NCBI RefSeq assembly: GCF_019104765.1 | Contig: NZ_JAHRXJ010000002.1 | Coordinates: 9,069 to 73,068 of the forward strand | DNA length: 64,000 bases | Source: Synechococcus sp. HK05 | Lineage (GTDB): Bacteria; Cyanobacteriota; Cyanobacteriia; PCC-6307; Cyanobiaceae | Direction: 5' to 3' | Shown: one piece after another, positions 55,846 through 64,000 of the stretch | How positions within the stretch are numbered: position 1 is the stretch's first letter | Layout: the number at the start of each line of letters is the position of its first letter | Notes under the pieces: generated by a model | The model's database searches: none | What the model saw: the letters and a program-made list of their open reading frames with translations, nothing else | What the model was told of the DNA's origin: nothing | Program-made: the position numbers and the translations under genes

Positions 55846-56057
55846 TGCCGCGGCTGCCCGGGGTCAGTCAAAAAGATGCGGTCAGGGTCTTCCAGAAACT
55901 CGGCTACCGCGTTGTGCGCGAGTCGGGTCACCTGATCATGAGCAACGGAGAACGCCGACTGGTCATCCCACGCCATGACCCGATCAACGCCATCACCATG
56001 GGCGCAATCGCACGCGATGCAGGTTTGACCCCTCAGCAATTCCCCGATCTGCTCTGA
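55845..56057 (+). CDS. hicA: HicA-family mRNA interferase toxin
   Basis: A 70-residue double-stranded-RNA-binding-like toxin. VSQKDAVRVFQKLGYRVVRE leads to the SGHLIM motif with the active His at about 29, then RLVIPRHDPINAITMGAI and ARDAGLTPQQF. All family blocks are present, so the pair looks active. It degrades mRNA when free of HicB. The pair lies 0.9 kb from the tRNA fragment and integrase. Confidence 0.93.
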   Translation: MPRLPGVSQKDAVRVFQKLGYRVVRESGHLIMSNGERRLVIPRHDPINAITMGAIARDAGLTPQQFPDLL

Positions 56058-56101
56058 GCATCAACCCCGGAACCCTTAGGCACTGTTTGACCACGTGCGC
56101 T

Positions 56102-56452
56102 ATGGATTCCCGCCGGCTGGTGGTTTGGATCTCCACCGGGATCCTTGGGTTCCAGGGGGCCACGCTGGCCTTTGACCTGCTCAACTGCACTGCCCTGAGT
56201 TGGCTGTACGTGCGCACGAACGGGTTGGCGGCGCTGGAGCGGCGCGTGGATGAGCTCTCTGGTCGGCCTGAAGTCGTTGACCCCGATGCAACAAAGCAAC
56301 CCTCTGGCGGCTCAACTCCCGAGCACCCCGTGGCGCTGTTTTGCACACGCCCCCAGGGGCGCATTGATGACGCTGTGAATCAAGGGCTCAGCATCCTGGC
56401 TGGCCTGGCCCTTGGGAGCTCTGTGAGCGGTCGGGGGCAGGGCCAGCCGTGA
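56102..56452 (+). CDS. Hypothetical membrane-anchored protein
   Basis: A 116-residue protein with one hydrophobic helix (about 6-36: LVVWISTGILGFQGATLAFD and on), a short amphipathic helix (LAALERRVDELSG) and a second weakly hydrophobic part near the C-terminus (LSILAGLALGSS). Family unknown; a phage-type holin or spanin-like role is possible given the neighbouring lysozyme, but there is no motif to prove it. Confidence 0.5.
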   Translation: MDSRRLVVWISTGILGFQGATLAFDLLNCTALSWLYVRTNGLAALERRVDELSGRPEVVDPDATKQPSGGSTPEHPVALFCTRPQGRIDDAVNQGLSILAGLALGSSVSGRGQGQP

Positions 56453-56461
56453 AGGCGATGC

Positions 56462-56722
56462 TTAGCGCTGTTTGAGGTTTTCCCGGGAGCACTGGGGAGC
56501 CCGCTCCATCTGCTGCCAGGGGCGCGCGCAGGCGTGGTTCATGGCTTCCTCGCAGCGCTCCAGGTGATACAGGAGCGGGCTGTTGGGCGAGGGGAACTTG
56601 CGGCGGAAGTGCTCGCCCGGCTTGAGCAGGCCGGCGGAGCGCCAGCGGTGCAGGGTCCGCTCGCTCACGCCCAGGCAATCTGCGGCCTGTCGCTGCACGG
56701 ACCAGTGGGGGGTGTGGGTCAT
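56462..56722 (-). CDS. MerR/excisionase-like HTH protein
   Basis: An 86-residue protein whose N-terminal part (SVQRQAADCLGVSERTLHRW, then RSAGLLKPGEHFRRK) is a helix-turn-helix of the MerR/excisionase kind found in phages and integrated elements. It lies 0.25 kb from the tRNA-Pro fragment and 0.4 kb from the integrase and may control excision, although it is on the far side of the attachment site. Confidence 0.7.
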   Translation of the reverse strand: MTHTPHWSVQRQAADCLGVSERTLHRWRSAGLLKPGEHFRRKFPSPNSPLLYHLERCEEAMNHACARPWQQMERAPQCSRENLKQR

Positions 56723-56968
56723 CGGTGTGGATGCGAAGGACAGGAGCTCCGGGGATCGGAGATCTGCGATCGATCCATCAGCGGATCCGGCGAAAGGGGA
56801 TGGATGCGTTCAGGGGTGACGCAGCTCGGTATCGCCGCCGTTGAGGCTTGCTCGCGCTGGAGGCTACGGGGGACGGCCCTGACAACCCATGCCATGCCCG
56901 GACTGCTCCGGACCGATTTTTGAGCGGGATTTGAGCGGAAGGTTTGAGCTCAATCCCTGAAAAGTCAA

Positions 56969-57012
56969 TCGGGGCGACAGGATTCGAACCTGCGACCTAG
57001 TGCTCCCAAAGC
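56969..57012 (-). other. Attachment site: 3' part of a proline tRNA (anticodon TGG)
   Basis: On the minus strand the 44 bases contain the anticodon loop TTTGGGA, the 3' anticodon strand GCACT, the T arm GCAGG-TTCGAAT-CCTGT and the acceptor strand ending CGCCCCGA. The 5' half is missing: the bases before the anticodon loop (CTCGC) cannot pair with GCACT and no D arm or 5' acceptor follows. Such a fragment next to an integrase is the usual duplicate formed by insertion into a tRNA gene. Confidence 0.85.
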
Positions 57013-57130
57013 GAGTTGCAGGGTATGCACCCTGGCCACGCTTTGCTGTTCCTGCAGATCTACTGGCTGATTCTGTCTCGCCTTGTCTGGTCGGTTTCGG
57101 TAGGTTTTGGGTGCTTTTTGGGTGTCCTCT

Positions 57131-58354
57131 ATGCCCAGGATCAGGAACGTGGCACCCTGGGCCAAGGCCCTCCGTGACCAAGTGCGCCAGCTTGCTAAAG
57201 GCTGGACCGTCCGCGAATCACCGAAAAGCGGGCGGGTAATGCTCAAGGTCAGAGGCGAGACAGAGCAGGCGATCACCCTTCCTTTTGAATGGACCGCCAG
57301 TGAGTCGGGCGATGCTTACATCCGCATCCGCAACATCTACAAGCTGGTGGCCGGCGATGGTCACAGCCTGCAGGCCGCGGCCGAGATCGCCGCAGGCAAA
57401 GCACCCAATACAACCATCGACTGGGCCGCTGCAGTCGCCCGATTCCACCAGCAGAAAACCCACCACGGCGCCACGATCAAACCCAACACCTGGCAGCACA
57501 GCTACGCCCCGGTGCTGGCCGATGCCATTGCATTGCTTACGTCAAAAAAGCCCCCTAAGAATCCAGCTGATCTCATCGATGCGTGCATACGCAAGTGGCA
57601 GCCGGGCAGCAGGGCACGGCAGATCCGGGCGCAGTCGTTAGCTCAATTCCTTAAACACTGTGTCACCCGCGAAGGGTTCCCGACGGTTTGGATGCCACCG
57701 GCCAGCTTGCGGGATCACATCGGCATGAAGCCTGCAACTTTCACCAGCCAGGCCGGCGATGCCGTTGAGGATCACCAGCTGGTGGCGCTGATCGACAGCC
57801 TTCCGGGCGATGCTGCTGGCTCACGATGGGCCGATGCCCTGCGACTGCTGGCTGAGCTGGGGCTCAGACCAGTGGAGCTGCTGCACCTTGAGGTCCGCAC
57901 CGATCCGATCACCCGCGAGCCGCACTGGTGGTGCAGTTACGAAAAACGCAGCGGTGGTGGCAGGACGGCACCCAGGAGGGTTCATCCGCTGCCCTTGCGT
58001 AATCTCGATGGCCAGCTTCAGCAATGGAATCTCCTGCTCCGCTGGCAAGCTGGACTGATCGAGCTGCCGCCGTTTGGGGGCAACAGCGTCGGGGAGGCGT
58101 TCAATACCTATCTGAACCGCCAGCACGGGTGGAAGTTACTCAAGGGCGTGTTGTCTGAAGAGGGCCAGCGGCTGGTGCCCTACAGCTTCCGGCACAGCTA
58201 CAGCCTCCGCGGGCATCGCCTGGGCATCCCTACGGGGGCCATCGCTGATTCGATGGGGCACAGCATCGAAGTGCATTGCCGAAGCTATGCATGGGCTAGC
58301 GCTACAAGCACAACAGATGCTTTCGCGCGGGCCCGGCTACTCCAGAGTCAATAA
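57131..58354 (+). CDS. Tyrosine recombinase (integrase)
   Basis: A 407-residue integrase. A basic N-terminal arm-type region (about 1-60) and SAM-like core-binding part (about 95-200) precede the catalytic domain: first Arg in AELGLRPVELLHLEV (about 250), PYSFRHSYSLRG (box II, about 352, where the usual His is Tyr), MGHSIEVHCRSYAWA with the second His and the nucleophile Tyr (about 392). ATG 57131 is used; the frame is open a little upstream. It begins 118 bases from the tRNA-Pro fragment and runs away from it. Confidence 0.9.
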   Translation: MPRIRNVAPWAKALRDQVRQLAKGWTVRESPKSGRVMLKVRGETEQAITLPFEWTASESGDAYIRIRNIYKLVAGDGHSLQAAAEIAAGKAPNTTIDWAAAVARFHQQKTHHGATIKPNTWQHSYAPVLADAIALLTSKKPPKNPADLIDACIRKWQPGSRARQIRAQSLAQFLKHCVTREGFPTVWMPPASLRDHIGMKPATFTSQAGDAVEDHQLVALIDSLPGDAAGSRWADALRLLAELGLRPVELLHLEVRTDPITREPHWWCSYEKRSGGGRTAPRRVHPLPLRNLDGQLQQWNLLLRWQAGLIELPPFGGNSVGEAFNTYLNRQHGWKLLKGVLSEEGQRLVPYSFRHSYSLRGHRLGIPTGAIADSMGHSIEVHCRSYAWASATSTTDAFARARLLQSQ

Positions 58355-58474
58355 GCGAATAATTGCTCGAGCTACACCTGGCGGCGCTCAATACTGGTCT
58401 GGAGTCTCACCCTCGACCCAGCAGCAGCCAGTGCAGCAGCGATAGGTCGATGCCTGTGCTCCAGCGTTAGCTCC

Positions 58475-58729
58475 GGCTGGGGGCTGGCTGAGTGATGGCC
58501 AGCGGGTACTGCACTTCAAGCCGGTGATCTGGGACCGCTGGCATCAGGAGCTCGAGATCACCACCGGCCAGGTTTGCGGGATCAACCAGTGCCGTTGCTG
58601 CAGCGGCGTGTGTGCATACCCAGCGAGCAGGCAATCAAGCTCTGGCGCAAGCGTCTGGCTGAGGGCTGGAAACCTTGCACGCCGCAATGGCAACCACCGC
58701 CACCGCTGGAGCCGAGATCGGGCCGCTAA
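58475..58729 (+). pseudogene. DUF1651 protein gene with a frameshift
   Basis: The first frame reads GWLSDGQRVLHFKPVIWDRW and runs to about 58590. The second frame, shifted, continues with LLQRRVCIPSEQAIKLWRKR and then LAEGWKPCTPQW, the typical end of DUF1651 proteins, a small family of marine and freshwater picocyanobacteria. No good start codon is seen. Confidence 0.6.
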
Positions 58730-59288
58730 GCATGCCCAAAGATCCCACCCTGCTCCCGCTCGGGCGCCAATGCAATGCGCGTAAATCCCGATTGCCGTGG
58801 GGTGCCCGCCGTGGCGATGTTGCAGGCATCAACCAAGGAGGCGCCCGCATGGACGACACGCCACCCCGCTACCAGCCAGAAGCACGCTGACTGCAGGCCC
58901 CTGCTCCAACAGTCTTTACCTAACCCTGGGCGGGTCGTTCAGCCGGGCAAGAGGAGGAATGGCATCAACAGCCGCCTCAACCTGTGCGCCTGACTGCTCG
59001 ACACTCCATCTGCACCGCCACAGGTGCCCCAGGAGAAACAAGAGCCCACACCTGGAGCGTTCGGCCCCAGGTGCCAACGCCAGCAGCTTCGATCCAGACC
59101 AAACGCTTCATTCGACGTGATTTACCAATGACCCTCGGGCGTTGCTCGGGGGTTTTTGATTGACCCTGGCCTGATGTCTCAAGACCTTGCTGCATCTCCC
59201 TTCAGTGGTGATTCAGGCAGGCTCGGGTTCATGTGAACTGATCAGACTGCCAGCTCTAATCACCACTTCAGGAACCAGAGGAGCGTGT
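58730..59288. other. Gene-poor stretch right of the integrase
   Basis: No convincing gene. Open frames are Arg/Pro/His-rich and unlike protein. A terminator lies at 59132-59157. Confidence 0.5.
59132..59157 (+). terminator. Intrinsic terminator
   Basis: CCCTCG and CGGGGG form a six-pair stem (one G-T pair) around a nine-base loop, followed by five T. It would stop transcription coming from the integrase side before the convergent efflux operon. Confidence 0.6.
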
Positions 59289-60380
59289 TCACTGGTGTCT
59301 GTGACGGTGGTGCGCGTCGCTCACGTGGGGATGCTTGTGCTCAAGCTCCTCGTGCTCATGTTCATGGGCATGCCAATAGGGCCGATCGCCTGGATAAGCC
59401 AGTTGAGCGTCGGAAGGATGGGCGTGGTTGTGATGGGGATCTGGGTCGCTCGGGTCATGGCGGTGGCGATGGTGATGGCGCTGCGCCGTGTGGTGATGCC
59501 TGTGGCTGTGCTCGTCCCTGAGCAGCAGAACCACACCGGCGACCATCAGTCCTGCGGCCATCGCCAATGGCAGGGTGAGCGCGTTTCGCAACACCACCAC
59601 AGAGAAGAGCGCTCCAACGAAGGGCGCCGTGGCAAAGATCACGGCTTCCCGGGCAGCACCAAGGGCACGCAATGCCAACAGATCCAGCCAGATCGAGAGG
59701 CCATAGCCCAGCGCTCCAATCAGCAGCACCAGAGCCATCTGGGCAGGCGCCGGAAAGCGCTCCCCCAGCGTCCACGCCAGCGCGAGCATCGGTAGGGCTG
59801 CTCCGATCGCTTTGAAGCTGGCGATCTGCACTGGGTCCCGGAGCGACAACCGCTGGCTGATGTTGTTGTCGATGCCCCAGGCGAGGGTGGCCAGAGCGAT
59901 CAATGCGGTGCCAGGCCAGGTGCTTCCTGCCAGCGATCCGCCTGAGAGCACGGCGGCGCCGGCGAGGGTGAGTGCTGCGGCAAGCAGGCCACGCCGGCCC
60001 AGATGTTCCTTGCCGATCACAACAGCAATCAACAAGGTGAACACGGTTTCCAGATTGAGCAGGAGTGAACTGGAGGCAGCGGGCAACCGAGCCAGGCCAT
60101 GCACCAGGGCTAGAGGGCCGATCACCCCGCCGAGCAACGTCAACGCCGCCAAACCCTTCCAATCGCTCGGTTGCACCGGGGCTTCCTGCGTCGCGGTGGG
60201 CTGCACCATGCGCAGCGGCCAAAGCACCAAGGCCGCACCGCCATAGAGCAGCCCAGCCAGGCTGAGGGCCGAGCCTGCGTGCGTGAGCGTGCTGATCACT
60301 GGAGCACTGCAACCGAACAGCACGGCAGCGATCAGCCCGGCCCACTGGCCTCGCGCCTGCGAATCAGCGTGCAGGCGCAT
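59289..60380 (-). CDS. EamA/DMT-family transporter with histidine-rich tail
   Basis: A 363-residue inner-membrane protein with about ten helices in two EamA repeats (GLIAAVLFGCSAPVISTLTH; LIALATLAWGIDNNISQRLS). The last 75 residues are soluble and hold 25 His in clusters such as HSHRHHH and HAHEHEHEELEHKH. His-rich tails like this bind Ni, Co, Zn or Cu, so export or sensing of such a metal is likely; DMT proteins otherwise move organic metabolites. ATG at 60380 overlaps the adaptor gene stop by 17 bases. Confidence 0.88.
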   Translation of the reverse strand: MRLHADSQARGQWAGLIAAVLFGCSAPVISTLTHAGSALSLAGLLYGGAALVLWPLRMVQPTATQEAPVQPSDWKGLAALTLLGGVIGPLALVHGLARLPAASSSLLLNLETVFTLLIAVVIGKEHLGRRGLLAAALTLAGAAVLSGGSLAGSTWPGTALIALATLAWGIDNNISQRLSLRDPVQIASFKAIGAALPMLALAWTLGERFPAPAQMALVLLIGALGYGLSIWLDLLALRALGAAREAVIFATAPFVGALFSVVVLRNALTLPLAMAAGLMVAGVVLLLRDEHSHRHHHTAQRHHHRHRHDPSDPDPHHNHAHPSDAQLAYPGDRPYWHAHEHEHEELEHKHPHVSDAHHRHRHQ

Positions 60381-61563
60381 CGCCCTGGAGCAACACAGCC
60401 GTGTTGCCACTGAGGATCTGCTCACCGCCCTGTAACCCCTGCACAATCTCCACTTGATCCGATCGGGCTGGCCCGAGCACCACCCGCAACGGCTGGGCGG
60501 AGCCGCGCTGATAGCGATAGACCACCGGCTCACCGTTCAGCAGTTGCACCGCCTGCCGCGGCACGGTGAACTGCCGCTCGCTCGACGGCACCAGGGCAAA
60601 GGCTGTCACCGCTGTGCCAGCAGGGGGTAAAGCCCCTGCCACGGGCGTGGCGCGCACGATCATCACGCGGTTGGCGCTGGCGGAATCCGGCGCGACGGCC
60701 ACCACCCGGGCGCGCAATTCCTGGCTCCCTGCTTTCACGCGCAGCACCTGATCGCTCTGCAGGTTGGCGGCCAACAGAGGCGACACCATGAAGCGCAGTT
60801 CACGGCCCGAGGTATCGGTGATCTCCGCCAGATCACTACCGGCCTGCAACACCGATCCTTGACTGGCATCGAGGGCGGCCACCGTGCCGGTGATCGGGCT
60901 GCGGATCTGGAGCACACCAGCGCTCGTGGGAGAACCGATGGCCCGGACCTTCGCCTGCGCCGAGCGGGCATCAGTGCGCGCCTTCACGCTGGCGATCCGC
61001 CGTGTTTCGAGCTCATGCCAGGCCAGGGCACCCTGGCGGGCCATCGGCAGGGCCCGCTGATACTGCTGCTCCAGCGACTGCGCCGTGGCGGCGGAGCCGT
61101 CGGCTTCAGCGCGGATCGCTGCCGCCTCCGGGCTACGCACCTCGGCCAGCACTGTTCCGGCCTGCACCCTTTGTCCCGGAGCCACGAGCAAGCGCATCAC
61201 CTGACCAGTCACCGGCATCCCCACCTGGGCGCGTGCACCCACCTGGGCCTCCACAAATCCGGTGATCGGCCGCTCGATGGTGGTGCTCAGTTCAGGCCGG
61301 ATCAGCGTCAAGCCCGCCTGGCGGAGTTGCTGCTCCGTGAGGGGAATGGTTCGGTTTTCACCTGAAATCTGAGCCGAAGCGGCTTGCGGCGTTGTGCTGT
61401 TCGGTGATCGGCTGTGGCGGCCCAGGCCGAAAGCGAGGAGCAATGCCGCCACGAACATGACGGGCAAGGTCACAGCGCGGTTGGCGATCCACCAGGCCTT
61501 CTGCGGGCTGGCATCCAGCTTCCCGGTGAACCGGGTGAGCGTTCTTGCGAGGGTGTTGGTCAT
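60364..61563 (-). CDS. RND efflux periplasmic adaptor (HlyD/CusB type)
   Basis: A 399-residue membrane-fusion protein: N-terminal anchor (about 29-49), then GTRP-type segment PITGFVEAQVGARAQVGMPV, lipoyl halves (LLVAPGQRVQAGTVLAEVRS; ITGTVAALDASQGSVLQAGS), a helical hairpin (about 155-205) and the C-terminal barrel ending in VEIVQGLQGGEQILSGNTAV. It links the inner-membrane pump with an outer-membrane channel. The gene begins 6 bases after the pump gene. Confidence 0.92.
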   Translation of the reverse strand: MTNTLARTLTRFTGKLDASPQKAWWIANRAVTLPVMFVAALLLAFGLGRHSRSPNSTTPQAASAQISGENRTIPLTEQQLRQAGLTLIRPELSTTIERPITGFVEAQVGARAQVGMPVTGQVMRLLVAPGQRVQAGTVLAEVRSPEAAAIRAEADGSAATAQSLEQQYQRALPMARQGALAWHELETRRIASVKARTDARSAQAKVRAIGSPTSAGVLQIRSPITGTVAALDASQGSVLQAGSDLAEITDTSGRELRFMVSPLLAANLQSDQVLRVKAGSQELRARVVAVAPDSASANRVMIVRATPVAGALPPAGTAVTAFALVPSSERQFTVPRQAVQLLNGEPVVYRYQRGSAQPLRVVLGPARSDQVEIVQGLQGGEQILSGNTAVLLQGDAPAR

Positions 61564-61569
61564 GGGGGA

Positions 61570-64000
61570 TCAGAGGTCTGCAGAGAGCGATGCAAGCTGT
61601 GGTGCGGGGAGCAACCAGCGACCGAAACGGGCATAGAGAGCCGGGATCACCAGCAGGGTGAGCGCGGTGGACGTGATCAGGCCGCCGAGCACCACCACCG
61701 CCAGCGGCTGCAGGATTTCACTGCCGGCGCCAAAGGCCACAGCCAGAGGCAGCGTTCCCATGGCCGAGGACAGCGCCGTCATCAAGATGGCGTTGAGGCG
61801 CTCCAGGCTTCCCTCCGCAATCACGGTGTGCAGAGGCTGACCAGCGGCATGGCGGCGGTTGTAGTTGTCCACCAGCAGCAATCCATTGCGCACGGCTACA
61901 CCGAACAACGTGATGAAGCCGATCAGCGAGGCCACCGACAACACCGCACCACTGAGCAGCACCGCCACCACACCACCCACCAATGCCAGCGGCAGATTGA
62001 GCATGATCGCGACAGTGGCGGGCAGTGATTTCACGGCTGTGATCATCAACAACGTGATCACCACCGCCGCCACCAGGCTGTAGAGCACCAGGCTGCCTGT
62101 GGCACGTTCTTCTGACTCGAACTGACCGCCGTAGCGGATCGCGTAGCCCTGCGGCAGGCGAACATCGCGAGCCACGGCCCTCTGGATGTCCCGCACCACC
62201 GAACCCAGAGCGCGGCCGCTCACGTTGGCGGAAACAACGATCAGGCGGGAGACATCTTCCCGGTTGACGATGTTGTTGCCGAGACCCTCTTCCACCCAGG
62301 CCACGCTGCCGAGGGGCACGGTCATGCCATTGGAGAAGGCCACCGGCAGGGCGCGGATGGCATCGAGGCTGCTGCGGCTGGCGGCATTGAGCTGCACGAG
62401 CACATCGCTGCGCACGCCGGCTTCCACAACATGGCCCGCCACCTTGCCGTTGAGCGCGATCTCCACGGCCTGGGCCAGATCCTCGATGCTCAGCCCGAGG
62501 GCAGCCGCCAGGGGGCGGTCGTAGTGGATCTGGATCTGGGGGATGGGCAGTTGGGGCTCCAGCTGTAGATCCACCACCCCCTCAATCGGCTCCACCACCT
62601 TCACCACGGCTTCGCCGAGGCGCCGCAATTCCGCCAGATCGGTGCCATAGATCTTGATGGCGATGGCGCTGCGCACACCGGAGAGCACCTCATCCATGCG
62701 GTGCGAGATGAAGCCACCGATGTTCGGGGCCACTCCGGGAATCTTCAGGAAGGCCTTGCGCAGTTCCGCAATCGCGGCGGGCCTGTTGTCCATCGCTTTG
62801 GCGCTCAGCTCCACATCCACGTGGGCCAGGTTCACCCCGGCTCCGTCGGCATCGCCGGGGGCACGGCCGGTGCGCAGCTGCACCCACTCCACCAGCGGGC
62901 TGTCCTGCAGGGAGCGCGTCAACGCCAGGCCGGCGCGATTGGTCATCTCCAGCGACACACCTGGATAGAGCACCATCGAATTCACCAGCGACTGCTCGCG
63001 GAACTCCGGCAGGAACACCCGGCCCAGGCTGGGCAGGATCAGCGCGGTGCCCACCACCAGGCTCAGGGCGATCGCGAGCAGCCGCTGCGGTTGCGCCAGG
63101 GCCATCGCCAGCCAGGGCCGATAGATCCGTTCGCAGCGGTTGGCGATCCAGGTGTTTTCGGGCGGCAGCTGCACCGGCGCCAGCAAAATCGCGCAAAGGG
63201 CTGGCGAGAGCGTCACCGCCACCAGGGTGGAGGCACCGATCGAGAAGAGATAAGCCAGGCCCATCGGCGCAAAGATGCGGCCCTCCACCCCCGTGAGCGA
63301 GAAGATCGGAGCAAACACCACCGCAATGATCAAGGTGGAGAACAGCACCGGCTGACGCACCTCCACCGAGGTGTCGAACACCACCTGCAGCGGCGATCGT
63401 GGTGTGGGACTGCTCTGATTGCGGCGCAGACCGCGGTAGCAGTTCTCCATGTCGACGATCGAGTCGTCGACCACCGAGCCGATCGCCACCACCAAACCGC
63501 CCAGGGTCATGGTGTTGAGGCCAAGGCCAAAGGCCTTCATCAACATCAGGCCGATCAACAGCGACAGTGGAATGGCGCTGAGGGTGATCACGGCGGCGCG
63601 CCAGTTCATCAGAAAGGCCACGATCACCAGCGACACGATCACGATCCCGAGCAACAGCGATTCGCTCACATTGCGCAGCGCGGTGTCGATGAAATTGCTC
63701 TGCCGGAAGGTGCGCTTCACCCGCACATCTTTCGGCAGGGTGCGATTGAGCTCAGCGATGCGCTGCTCCACCGCACGGGTGACTGTTGGCGTATCCACAT
63801 CCGGCTGCTTGATCACCATCAGCACCACCGCCGGTTGACCGTTGAAGCTGGCGTCGCCCCGCTTCAAAGCCGGTCCTCGCTTGACTTCGGCCAGGGTGGA
63901 GAGGAGCACAGGCCGGCCCTGCTGATCAGCCACCGCCACATCCGCCAGATCGCTCGTCTGCTGGATCTGAGCCAGCGGCCGGATCAGGCGCTCCTGGCCG
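61570..64000 (-). CDS. Heavy-metal-type RND efflux pump (5' end outside window)
   Basis: The frame is open to the right edge, so the first part of this CusA/CzcA-like pump is missing; about 810 of roughly 1,030 residues are seen. Present are the second half of the first periplasmic loop (TLAEVKRGPALKRGDASFNG), the helix-4 region GGLVVAIGSVVDDSIVDMEN with the paired Asp and later Glu of metal-RND pumps, the second periplasmic loop and the last helices (MGTLPLAVAFGAGSEILQPL, VVLGGLITSTALTLLVIPAL). Driven by protons, it expels metal ions. It begins an operon with the adaptor and the His-tailed exporter. Confidence 0.92.
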   Translation of the reverse strand, partial: GQERLIRPLAQIQQTSDLADVAVADQQGRPVLLSTLAEVKRGPALKRGDASFNGQPAVVLMVIKQPDVDTPTVTRAVEQRIAELNRTLPKDVRVKRTFRQSNFIDTALRNVSESLLLGIVIVSLVIVAFLMNWRAAVITLSAIPLSLLIGLMLMKAFGLGLNTMTLGGLVVAIGSVVDDSIVDMENCYRGLRRNQSSPTPRSPLQVVFDTSVEVRQPVLFSTLIIAVVFAPIFSLTGVEGRIFAPMGLAYLFSIGASTLVAVTLSPALCAILLAPVQLPPENTWIANRCERIYRPWLAMALAQPQRLLAIALSLVVGTALILPSLGRVFLPEFREQSLVNSMVLYPGVSLEMTNRAGLALTRSLQDSPLVEWVQLRTGRAPGDADGAGVNLAHVDVELSAKAMDNRPAAIAELRKAFLKIPGVAPNIGGFISHRMDEVLSGVRSAIAIKIYGTDLAELRRLGEAVVKVVEPIEGVVDLQLEPQLPIPQIQIHYDRPLAAALGLSIEDLAQAVEIALNGKVAGHVVEAGVRSDVLVQLNAASRSSLDAIRALPVAFSNGMTVPLGSVAWVEEGLGNNIVNREDVSRLIVVSANVSGRALGSVVRDIQRAVARDVRLPQGYAIRYGGQFESEERATGSLVLYSLVAAVVITLLMITAVKSLPATVAIMLNLPLALVGGVVAVLLSGAVLSVASLIGFITLFGVAVRNGLLLVDNYNRRHAAGQPLHTVIAEGSLERLNAILMTALSSAMGTLPLAVAFGAGSEILQPLAVVVLGGLITSTALTLLVIPALYARFGRWLLPAPQLASLSADL

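Noticed and set aside
56969-57060. Complete tRNA-Pro gene
   Set aside because: The 5' half does not form an anticodon stem, D arm or acceptor strand; only the 3' part is present.

Overview
The window is GC-rich and most likely comes from a picocyanobacterium of the Synechococcus/Cyanobium type. I base this on a cyanobacterial AbrB regulator, a broken DUF1651 gene, a probable Nif11-like small protein and the overall gene style; no rRNA or intact tRNA gene is present to confirm it. About 80 percent of the window (roughly 2 to 51.5 kb) is one very large surface-polysaccharide locus.

Layout. 1-1.9 kb: the end of a LysR-type regulator, a dual-specificity phosphatase and a small unknown gene. 2-12.2 kb: nucleotide-sugar genes (a degenerate GalE paralogue, a 60-residue coiled-coil protein, gmd, fcl, galE, UDP-glucuronate decarboxylase, UDP-glucose dehydrogenase), mostly joined by 4-base overlaps, around a Wzc-type tyrosine autokinase whose tail is encoded by nine GGCTAT repeats. 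12.2-13 kb: decayed nuclease and antitoxin remnants. 13-33.6 kb: the strain-specific assembly core, with an ABC flippase, a pyruvyl transferase, many GT4 and GT2 glycosyltransferases, a sulfotransferase, two hexapeptide acyltransferases, several methyltransferases, a Wzy-like polymerase and an SGNH hydrolase. This core holds AT-rich inserts, pseudogenes, a duplicated glycosyltransferase 5' end and two 13-base homopolymers; one of them breaks a methyltransferase gene. 33.9-39.9 kb: a WcaI-like transferase, a Nudix hydrolase, a decayed toxin-antitoxin pair, a DUF218 protein, the WcaJ-like initiating phosphosugar transferase and an outer-membrane protein. 39.9-51.5 kb: GT4, TPR-GT2, TPR, GT2, GT61, a small RTX-like protein, GT4 and a TPR-like protein, then manC.

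Together these genes could make GDP-mannose, GDP-fucose, UDP-galactose, UDP-glucuronate and UDP-xylose, load a first sugar on undecaprenyl phosphate, build and decorate a repeat unit (methyl, pyruvyl, sulfate and acyl groups), flip it and polymerise it under the control of the autokinase.

51.5-56.8 kb is a low-density region with an AraC-like gene, cyAbrB, a GH24-C39 fusion protein, an intact HicBA pair and a phage-like HTH gene. At 56,969-57,012 lies the 3' part of a proline tRNA, directly followed by a tyrosine integrase. This marks the edge of an integrated element that, from the orientation of the fragment, should extend to the right. The right end carries a metal-type efflux set (DMT exporter with a histidine-rich tail, RND adaptor, RND pump cut by the window edge).
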